Assembly: GCA_910578935.1 (NCBI GenBank)
Contig: CAJTSM010000006.1
Span: 62,001 to 126,000, forward strand
Reading direction: 5' to 3'
Origin: an uncultured Oscillibacter sp.
GTDB lineage: Bacteria; Bacillota; Clostridia; Oscillospirales; Oscillospiraceae
DNA: 64,000 nt
This document shows, in pieces, positions 47,473-55,808 of this stretch. The position numbers were made by a program, and so were the translations under genes. Each line of letters opens with the position of its first letter. The first letter of the stretch is position 1. Under the pieces are notes generated by a model. It saw only the letters and a program-made list of their open reading frames with translations. It had not been told where the DNA came from and did no database searches.

Positions 47473-50100
47473 TCAGCCCTCTTTAATGGCCGCCTGAGCC
47501 GCCGCCAGCCGGGCGATCGGCACCCGGAAGGGAGAGCAGGACACATAGTCCAGCCCAATCTTGTGGCAGAATTCCACACTGGAGGGATCGCCGCCATGCT
47601 CGCCGCAAATGCCCAGATGCAGGTCCGGATTGGTGGACCGGCCCCAGCGGGCGGCGTTGCCAATCAGGCGGCCCACGCCGTGCTGGTCCAGCTTGGCGAA
47701 GGGATCGTTCTCATAGATCTTCTTGTCGTAATAAGCGTCCAGGAACTTGCCCGCGTCGTCCCGGCTGAAGCCGAATACCAACTGGGTCAGGTCGTTGGAA
47801 CCGAAGGAGAAGAAGTCGGAGTGGGGGGCGATATCATCGGCGCACATAGCGGCCCGGGGAATCTCGATCATGTTGCCCACTTTGTACTTCAAATCGGAGC
47901 CGGCCTCTTGAATCAGGGCGTCGGCCACGCTGGTGACAATGTTCTTTACATAAGCGAACTCCTTCAGTTCGCCCACCAGAGGAATCATGATCTCAGGGAT
48001 CAGGGTCCACTCCGGATGGCGGGCCTGGACGGCCAGAGCGGCCTTGATAACGGCCCGGGTCTGCATTCTGGCGATCTCAGGGAAGGTGACGCTCAAACGG
48101 CAGCCGCGATGGCCCATCATGGGGTTGAACTCATGCAAACTGGCGATGATGGCCTTGATGTCTTCCACGCTCTTGCCCATATCCTTGGCCATGGCTTCAA
48201 TATCGGCTTCCTCCGTGGGGACGAACTCGTGCAGGGGGGGGTCCAGGAAGCGGATGGTGACCGGCAGGCCCTCCATGGCCTCGTAGATGCCCTCGAAGTC
48301 GCCCTGCTGCATGGGCTCCAGCTTGGCCAGGGCCTTCTCCCGCTGCTCTACGGTGTCGGAGCAGATCATCTCCCGGATGGCCTGAATGCGGTCATCGTTG
48401 AAGAACATGTGCTCCGTGCGGCACAGGCCGATGCCCTGGGCTCCGAACTTCCGGGCCTGGGCGGCGTCGTGGGGGGTATCGGCGTTGGTGCGGACCTGGA
48501 GACGGCGGTACTTGTCCGCCCAGCCCATGACCCGGCCGAACTCACCGCCGATGACGGCGTCCACCGTGGGGATGGCTCCGTCGTAGATCTTGCCGGTGGA
48601 GCCGTCCAGGCTCAGCCAGTCGCCCTCGTGATAGGTCTTTCCAGCCAGCTCGAACTTCTTGTTTTCTTCATCCATTTTGATCTCGCCGCAGCCGGAGACG
48701 CAGCACTTGCCCATGCCCCGGGCCACCACGGCCGCGTGGGAGGTCATGCCGCCCCGGACAGTCAGAATGCCCTGAGCGGCCTTCATGCCCTCGATGTCCT
48801 CAGGAGAGGTTTCCAGGCGGACCAGGACCACCTTCTCGCCCCGGGCGGCCCACTCCTTGGCGTCCTCGGCAGTGAAGACGATCTTGCCGCTGGCGGCGCC
48901 CGGAGACGCGCCCAGGGCGTGACCCGCCACGGGGGCGGCCTTCAGGGCCTCGCCGTCAAACTGCGGATGCAGCAGGGTGTCCAGGGACCGGGGCTCAATC
49001 ATGGCCACGGCCTTCTTCTCGTCGATCATTCCCTCGTCCACCAGGTCGCAGGCGATCTTCAGAGCGGCGGCGGGGGTGCGCTTGCCGTTGCGGGTCTGGA
49101 GCATGTACAGCTTCCCGGCCTCCACGGTGAACTCCATGTCCTGCATATCCCGGTAATGGTCTTCCAGGATCTTGCAGACATTTTCAAACTGGCCGAAGGC
49201 CTCGGGGAACTTCTCCGCCATCTGGCTGATGGGCATGGGGGTCCGGACGCCGGCCACCACGTCTTCGCCCTGGGCGTTGGTCAGGAACTCGCCGAACAGC
49301 TTCTTCTCACCGGTGGCGGGGTTGCGGGTGAACGCAACGCCGGTGCCGCAGTCGTCGCCCATGTTGCCAAAGGCCATGGACTGGACGTTGACGGCGGTGC
49401 CCCAGGAGTAGGGGATGTCATTGTCCCGGCGGTAAACGTTTGCGCGGGGGTTGTCCCAGGAGCGGAACACGGCCTTGATGGCGCCCATCAGCTGTTCCTT
49501 GGGGTCGGAGGGGAAGTCCACGCCCAGCTTGGCCTTATACTCGGCCTTGAACTGGGAGGCCAGCTCCTGGAGGTCCTCAGCGGTCAGGTCCACGTCCTGG
49601 GTGACTCCCTTTTTCTCTTTCATCTCGTCAATGAGCTGTTCGAAATACTTCTTGCCCACTTCCATAACGACGTCGGAATACATCTGGATAAAGCGGCGGT
49701 AGCAGTCCCAGGCCCAACGGGGGTTGCCGGACTTGCGGATCAGTACTTGTACCACGTCTTCGTTAAGGCCCAGGTTCAAAATGGTGTCCATCATACCAGG
49801 CATGGAGGCCCGGGCGCCGGAGCGGACGGAAACCAGCAGAGGGTTCTCCAGGTCGCCGAACTTCTTGCCGGTGATCTCCTCCATTTTGGTGATATACTCC
49901 ATGATTTCGGCCATAATGGCGTCGTTGATCTTCTGGCCGTCTTCGTAATACTGGGTGCAGGCTTCCGTGGTGATGGTGAAGCCCTGGGGAACGGGCAGGC
50001 CGATGTTGGTCATCTCGGCCAGGTTCGCGCCCTTGCCGCCCAGCAGCTCCCGCATGTTGGCATTGCCTTCAGTGAACAGGTAGCAGTATTTTTTGCTCAT
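47473..50100 (-). CDS. ppdK: Pyruvate phosphate dikinase
   Basis: Interconverts pyruvate + ATP + Pi and phosphoenolpyruvate + AMP + PPi; in anaerobic Clostridia it works in glycolysis or gluconeogenesis. The 875-residue protein has the N-terminal ATP-grasp region (GGKGANLAEMTNIGLPVPQGFTI region), the swivelling phospho-His domain with TVRGGMTSHAAVVARGMGK, and the C-terminal PEP-binding barrel ending with GICGEHGGDPSSVEF, which holds the catalytic Cys. I choose the second ATG (50100), seven bases from GGAGG, over the first (50106), which abuts it. Promoter and a palindromic operator lie upstream. Confidence 0.97.
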   Translation of the reverse strand: MSKKYCYLFTEGNANMRELLGGKGANLAEMTNIGLPVPQGFTITTEACTQYYEDGQKINDAIMAEIMEYITKMEEITGKKFGDLENPLLVSVRSGARASMPGMMDTILNLGLNEDVVQVLIRKSGNPRWAWDCYRRFIQMYSDVVMEVGKKYFEQLIDEMKEKKGVTQDVDLTAEDLQELASQFKAEYKAKLGVDFPSDPKEQLMGAIKAVFRSWDNPRANVYRRDNDIPYSWGTAVNVQSMAFGNMGDDCGTGVAFTRNPATGEKKLFGEFLTNAQGEDVVAGVRTPMPISQMAEKFPEAFGQFENVCKILEDHYRDMQDMEFTVEAGKLYMLQTRNGKRTPAAALKIACDLVDEGMIDEKKAVAMIEPRSLDTLLHPQFDGEALKAAPVAGHALGASPGAASGKIVFTAEDAKEWAARGEKVVLVRLETSPEDIEGMKAAQGILTVRGGMTSHAAVVARGMGKCCVSGCGEIKMDEENKKFELAGKTYHEGDWLSLDGSTGKIYDGAIPTVDAVIGGEFGRVMGWADKYRRLQVRTNADTPHDAAQARKFGAQGIGLCRTEHMFFNDDRIQAIREMICSDTVEQREKALAKLEPMQQGDFEGIYEAMEGLPVTIRFLDPPLHEFVPTEEADIEAMAKDMGKSVEDIKAIIASLHEFNPMMGHRGCRLSVTFPEIARMQTRAVIKAALAVQARHPEWTLIPEIMIPLVGELKEFAYVKNIVTSVADALIQEAGSDLKYKVGNMIEIPRAAMCADDIAPHSDFFSFGSNDLTQLVFGFSRDDAGKFLDAYYDKKIYENDPFAKLDQHGVGRLIGNAARWGRSTNPDLHLGICGEHGGDPSSVEFCHKIGLDYVSCSPFRVPIARLAAAQAAIKEG

Positions 50101-50156
50101 TTTCATTCCTCCGTTATTTTTTGCGTTCGCTGGACGGCAGTTCCCGCCGCCCGCTT

Positions 50157-50170
50157 GGCAAACGTTTGCC
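50157..50170 (-). promoter_or_regulatory. Palindromic operator of ppdK
   Basis: Perfect 14-bp palindrome GGCAAACGTTTGCC, centred about 13 bases downstream of the expected transcription start. The CAAACGTTTG core is of LacI/GalR-CcpA type, so a catabolite-type regulator is likely (inference). Confidence 0.6.
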
Positions 50171-50183
50171 TAAATGCTCTACT

Positions 50184-50212
50184 ATTATAATCGTTCATTT
50201 TCTGGAAAGCAA
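50184..50212 (-). promoter_or_regulatory. Promoter of ppdK
   Basis: Minus strand TTGCTT (plus 50207-50212), 17-base spacer, TATAAT (plus 50184-50189). Between this and the coaW promoter (50213-50437) I see no gene. Confidence 0.75.
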
Positions 50213-50437
50213 TACATAAATAGCATAAGAAATCACTGGTCATTTAAAACAATCTGCCCAAAAGCAATAAAACGCAGGCTCCCCGGCCGGAGAGGAGGCG
50301 CCGTCTGTCCCAGCGGGAGGGGAGAATTCAGCCATGAGAGCGGGCGCGTAATGGACCGGTCCCAAGAGGCTGAAACTCCCCCGCCCGTAAAGGCGGCCGC
50401 CGGCCTCTCCAAGGGAAAAATCTCTCTCCCTCTTCTG

Positions 50438-50466
50438 TTGACAATTCTCGCCTCATGCTCCATAAT
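50438..50466 (+). promoter_or_regulatory. Promoter of the pantothenate kinase gene
   Basis: TTGACA (50438-50443), 17-base spacer, CATAAT (50461-50466), 54 bases before the start. Confidence 0.75.
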
Positions 50467-50520
50467 GACAGAGAAAAGAATGTCCGCCGGATTGAGGCGG
50501 GCGGCACGGGAGGACGCGCT

Positions 50521-51360
50521 ATGAAGACCATCCTCGGCATCGACATCGGCGGCACCACGACGAAAATCGTGGGTCTTGACCATACCGGGAACCTGCTCTC
50601 CACCCTCCGGGTCCAGGCGGAAGAGCCGCTCACCAGCCTCTATGGGGCCTTTGGAAGCTATCTCTCCGGGAACCGGCTCACCCTGGCTGACGTGGAGCGG
50701 GTGGTGCTCACCGGCGTGGGGGCCTCCTATGTGGAGGGGGACATTTACGGCCTGCCCACCTGCAAGGTGGACGAGTTCTCCGCCAGCGGGACAGGGGCCT
50801 TGGCGATGTCCGGACAGGAGCGGGCCGTGGTGGCCACCATGGGCACCGGAACGGCTTTCCTCTGGGCGGAGCGGGGGAGGGGCGTACAGCACCTCTGCGG
50901 CAGCGGCATCGGCGGCGGCACCCTGGGGGGTCTTTGCCGGAAACTGGTGGACATGGAACGTTTCGGCCAGATCAAAAAGCTGGCGGAGCAGGGGGATTTG
51001 GGCAAGGTGGACCTGATGATCCGGGATATCACGCCGGACCCGGCCGCCACCCTGGACCCAACTCTTACCGCCGCCAACTTTGGCAACCTCTCGGAGGACG
51101 CCGCTCCCGCCGACCTGGCCGCCGGGGCGGTAAATCTGGTGCTTCAGGCGATCGGCACCATGACGGTGCTGGCCTGCCGGTGCTGCGGTTCGGAAACGGT
51201 GGTCCTCACCGGCTCCGTCACCACGCTGTCCCAGGTGAAGCCAAACTTTGAGAACTTTCAGCGGCTTTACGGCATCCGGTATATTATCCCGGAACGGGCT
51301 ACCTTTGCCACCGCGATCGGCGCGGGGCTGTGCAGTCTGGAGAGGAGAGCGGTGGAGTGA
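50521..51360 (+). CDS. coaW: Type II pantothenate kinase
   Basis: First step of coenzyme A synthesis, in the feedback-insensitive type II (eukaryote-like ASKHA) form. The 279-residue protein has ILGIDIGGTTTKIVGLD (phosphate loop), VVLTGVGASYVEGDIYGLP, EFSASGTGALAMSG, VATMGTGTAFL and a C-terminal TGSVTTL / ATAIGAGLC. I take the ATG after GGGAGGACGCGCT; 22 upstream codons overlap the promoter. Its stop overlaps the next gene's start (TGATG). Confidence 0.9.
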   Translation: MKTILGIDIGGTTTKIVGLDHTGNLLSTLRVQAEEPLTSLYGAFGSYLSGNRLTLADVERVVLTGVGASYVEGDIYGLPTCKVDEFSASGTGALAMSGQERAVVATMGTGTAFLWAERGRGVQHLCGSGIGGGTLGGLCRKLVDMERFGQIKKLAEQGDLGKVDLMIRDITPDPAATLDPTLTAANFGNLSEDAAPADLAAGAVNLVLQAIGTMTVLACRCCGSETVVLTGSVTTLSQVKPNFENFQRLYGIRYIIPERATFATAIGAGLCSLERRAVE

Positions 51361-51752
51361 TGGAGCTGGAAGCCCTGCGGCTGGCGGAGGCGTTTTTTGC
51401 CCGGAAACCGGAAGCCCTGCCTTCTGTTCGGGCCTTCCTCCTGGGAGCGCTGGAGCGCTGGCCTGAGACAGAGATCGTCACCCAGAAATCCCAAGTGGGC
51501 CTCCGGGACCCGCGGCCCTACTGCGCCCTCACCGCGCCGGGAAAACGCGTTAAGGGCAGGGACACTCCCGGGGCGTTGCTGTCCCTGTTTCTCCCCCGGC
51601 CGCTGGAGGCGGGGGAATTGATTCTGGCGGTGGAGGCCTATCCGGGGCGGTTTACCAACCATCTGGTTCTCCCGGCGGACCCGGTGGATTTTCACAGGGA
51701 CCTTTGGGGTTGGACCGCCGAGGCGCGGCGTTTCCGATGCGGGAAAGACTGA
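51360..51752 (+). CDS. Small protein of the DUF5655 type
   Basis: The 130-residue protein starts in the coaW stop codon and is probably translated with it. Readable features are an N-terminal helix LRLAEAFFARKPEALPSVRAFLLGALERW, a central strand-rich part VTQKSQVGLRDPRPYCALT, and FTNHLVLPADPVDF followed by aromatic Trp residues. It resembles small DUF5655-like proteins that occur alone or as domains; no activity is established. No signal peptide or membrane segment. Confidence 0.65.
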   Translation: MELEALRLAEAFFARKPEALPSVRAFLLGALERWPETEIVTQKSQVGLRDPRPYCALTAPGKRVKGRDTPGALLSLFLPRPLEAGELILAVEAYPGRFTNHLVLPADPVDFHRDLWGWTAEARRFRCGKD

Positions 51753-51846
51753 GGGAAGCCCTTGCAAAAAAAGGCGGAACGGGGTAACATAGTAAAGAGA
51801 TATTCCCGGGCGGAAACGCCCGGCAAAAAGACAGGAGAACATCGGC

Positions 51847-52758
51847 ATGAAACTTTCTCTGGTCATCATGGCGGCGGGCCTGGGGTCCCGTTACGGCGGC
51901 AATAAGCAGGTGGACGGCATTGGCCCCCACGGGGAAATTTTAATGGAATATTCCATTTGCGACGCCCTTCGGGCGGGCTTCGGCAAGGTGGTCTTTATCA
52001 TCAAGCCGGAGATGCGGGAGATGATGAACAGTCTCTGCGGCTATCTTTCCCGCCGGACCGCCCTGGACGGCAGTCCTGTGGAAGTGTGCTATGTGGAGCA
52101 GGATTTTTCCTCCATTCCCGCTTTTTATCCTATTCCGGCGGGACGGACCCGGCCCTTCGGCACGGTCCACGCCCTGCTCTGTGCGGCGGAAGCGGTGCGG
52201 GAGCCCTGCTGCGTCATCAATGCCGACGATTTTTATGGTTTTGATGCCTACCAGAGTATGGCCCGGACGCTCCGGCATCTGCCTGAGGAGGGCCACGCCG
52301 CTATGGTGGGATATCTGCTGAAGAACACCGCCAGCCTTCACGGGACGGTGACCAGGGGGATCTGCGTCCAGCGAAACGGTTTTCTGGACAGCGTTCAGGA
52401 AACCCGGAACATTCAGCTTTTCCCGGACGGAACCCTCCGGGACCTGGAGGCGGACCGGCTCTTGGATCCCAACGCCCTGGTGTCCATGAATTTTTGGGGG
52501 TTTATGCCCTCTGTTTTTCCCATTCTCCGGCGGGACTTTGAAACCTTTCTCCGTACGGCAGGGGACGATATCCGGGCCGAGCGGTTGCTGCCTGAGATGG
52601 TGGACAGCCAGCTTCGGGAGGGAGGGCTGAAAGTTTCCGTCCTCTCCTCCGAAGGAAAGTGGTTCGGCATGACATACCGTCAGGACCGGGAAACCGTGGC
52701 CCAGGCCCTGCGGCGGCTCCATGAGAGGGGAGAGTATCCGGAGAGCCTCCGGAACTGA
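51847..52758 (+). CDS. Sugar-nucleotide or NTP transferase
   Basis: The 303-residue protein has the nucleotidyltransferase opening LVIMAAGLGSRYGGNKQVDG, VFIIKPEM, RPFGTVHALLCA, and the metal-binding INADDFYGFDAYQ. This is the GT-A-like fold of glucose-1-phosphate and related nucleotidyltransferases; the specific nucleotide and sugar are not readable. ACAGGAGAACATCGGC precedes the ATG; a weak promoter (TTGCAA-N17-TAACAT, from about 51759) is plausible. The gene stands alone. Confidence 0.85.
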   Translation: MKLSLVIMAAGLGSRYGGNKQVDGIGPHGEILMEYSICDALRAGFGKVVFIIKPEMREMMNSLCGYLSRRTALDGSPVEVCYVEQDFSSIPAFYPIPAGRTRPFGTVHALLCAAEAVREPCCVINADDFYGFDAYQSMARTLRHLPEEGHAAMVGYLLKNTASLHGTVTRGICVQRNGFLDSVQETRNIQLFPDGTLRDLEADRLLDPNALVSMNFWGFMPSVFPILRRDFETFLRTAGDDIRAERLLPEMVDSQLREGGLKVSVLSSEGKWFGMTYRQDRETVAQALRRLHERGEYPESLRN

Positions 52759-52925
52759 ATAAGGAATAACGGGCGGGCGCTGCGCATAGACTGCGGAAGG
52801 TGGACGGGTGTGGAAACTGGAAGCGGCCCGCGCGGGATTTTTAACAGATTGTTTCGACTTTTTTCGACGGGTTTCGCGTATAATAATAGAGAGAAGGTTT
52901 CCCCGTGATCGTGGGATGATGATGA

Positions 52926-53828
52926 ATGAGGAAGGGATCGCAGGCTATGGAGGATACAAATAAGAGCGTTCGGAAGCGCCGTCTGCCGGTCGTGGCGGTT
53001 TTGGCGGCGGTGCTGCTGCTGACGACCGGGGGCTCCGGCGGCGGAGGGATGAGTTCTCCTCCGGCAGAGGCGGCGGAGCCCGTGCGATTCAAAGCGGTTT
53101 CCGCCGCCGTGAAAAACCGGGCGGACGGGACAGAAAAGGGGGACAAGACCAAGGCCCTGCCGGAGGACGCCGGAGGGGCGGAACCTCTTCCCAGTCCCCT
53201 GCCGGAGACAGAGGCGGTGGAGGATACATATTTTGACGCCGCCGTCTTCCTGGGGGATTCCCGGACAGAGGGACTTTCTCTCTACAGTGGATTGAAAACC
53301 GGACACTTTTACACCTCTGTGGGAGCGACGGTGGAATCCGTATTTTCCAAAAAGGATTTCAAAACGGAAAGCGGGGAAAAGGTTCCCCTGCTGGAAGCGG
53401 TGGCGGCCCAGGATTGCGACAAGGTTTATATCATGCTGGGGATCAATGAGCTGGGCTGGAGCAAGACCAAGACGTATCACGACCAGTACGCCAAGCTCAT
53501 CGACCAGGTCCGGGAGGACCATCCGGAAGCGAAGATTATCCTCCAGTCCATCCCGCCTGTCAGCGCCAAGCAGGAGGCCAAGAAAACCTATGTCAACAAC
53601 GGCCGCATCGCCGATTACAATGAGGTGATTAAGACCTTGGCGGAGGAGAAGGGATGCTATTTCCTGGATGTGGCTGCCTGCCTTACCGGCGGGGACGGAC
53701 TCCTGCCCAAGGATTTGAACTTTGACGGGATTCACCTGAATCCCGCCGGGTGCAAGGTCTGGCTGGAATATCTGAGAACCCACAGTCTGGAGGACGACGC
53801 CATTGCCGCTGCCCGGAAGGCGGGCTGA
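52926..53828 (+). CDS. Secreted SGNH/GDSL hydrolase
   Basis: Exported esterase-type enzyme of 300 residues. An N-terminal basic stretch and hydrophobic segment (RLPVVAVLAAVLLLTTGG, about 20-37) act as anchor or signal, followed by a Gly/Pro linker. The SGNH blocks are AAVFLGDSRTEGL (block I, Ser), a Gly region, IMLGINELG (block III, Asn) and FDGIHLNPAG (block V, Asp-His). In Gram-positives such proteins remove acetyl groups from wall polymers. The start may instead be the ATG at 52947. A TATAAT -10 at about 52880 lies upstream. Confidence 0.88.
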   Translation: MRKGSQAMEDTNKSVRKRRLPVVAVLAAVLLLTTGGSGGGGMSSPPAEAAEPVRFKAVSAAVKNRADGTEKGDKTKALPEDAGGAEPLPSPLPETEAVEDTYFDAAVFLGDSRTEGLSLYSGLKTGHFYTSVGATVESVFSKKDFKTESGEKVPLLEAVAAQDCDKVYIMLGINELGWSKTKTYHDQYAKLIDQVREDHPEAKIILQSIPPVSAKQEAKKTYVNNGRIADYNEVIKTLAEEKGCYFLDVAACLTGGDGLLPKDLNFDGIHLNPAGCKVWLEYLRTHSLEDDAIAAARKAG

Positions 53829-53847
53829 ACGGGTCTATGAGCTTGCA

Positions 53848-53886
53848 AAACAAAAAGCGGAGACATCTTGTCTCCGCTTTTTGTTT
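53848..53886. terminator. Bidirectional terminator
   Basis: AACAAAAAGCGGAGACA / TGTCTCCGCTTTTTGTT with loop TCT, between converging genes; U runs on both strands. Confidence 0.9.
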
Positions 53887-54460
53887 CATAGCGCGGCCGC
53901 CAGCCTTCGGGCAAAGGTCCGGACCCGAATCTCCTTTTCTCTGTCCATGAAAACCGTGTCATAACCCAGGTGCCGCTCCGTATGGCTTCCCAGGTCCCGG
54001 AGGCCGGAGTGCTTACAATAACGCCGCATACCCTCCTCAAAGAGGTCCGCCCCTTTCTCCGGACGGTAGCCGCAGGTCAGCAGCAAGGCCAGGGACTTCC
54101 CTGCCCAGAGGGAGGGACCCCGCTCTTTGCCATAGAACTTGTTCATGCCGTAAACCAGCCGGTCCAGCAGGGCCTTCATGGGCGGCGTGCAGTACCAGGA
54201 ATAGATGGGCGTGGCCAGAAGCAGAAGCTCACAGGTTAGAATTTGATCAAAAAGCTCCTGAACGCCGTCTATCTGCGGACAGCCGAAGACCGTCCAGTCC
54301 TCTTGACACCGGCGGCAGGCCGTGCAGGGACGGATGTCCCGCTCGTAGAGCCAGACAGTTTCCGTTTCCAGGCCCGCCGCTTCCAGCTCCCCGCAAAAAG
54401 GAGCCAGCAGAGCGGCGGTGTTTCCCTTCTTCCGGGGACTGCCCATGAGGACCAGCGCTC

Positions 54461-54464
<4 letters not shown>
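53886..54464 (-). CDS. NAD(P)H-dependent FMN reductase-like flavoprotein
   Basis: The 192-residue protein has the flavodoxin-like FMN loop LMGSPRKKGNTAALL, a Cys motif IRPCTACRRCQ (possible Fe-S or redox site, as in iron-sulfur flavoproteins), and LLLATPIYSWYCTPPMKALLDRL. A single Cys pair is short of a full 4Fe-4S motif, so an ordinary NADPH-dependent FMN reductase is the safer call. Its start overlaps the end of the dehydratase-like gene, giving one unit with the split activase pair. Confidence 0.88.
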
Positions 54465-55804
<1,340 letters not shown>

Positions 55805-55808
55805 TGTC

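Noticed and set aside
47362..50190. A 942-codon open frame on the plus strand opposite ppdK
   Set aside because: It mirrors ppdK codon by codon, has no ribosome binding site, shows no domain, and is an artefact of high GC with few stops on the opposite strand.
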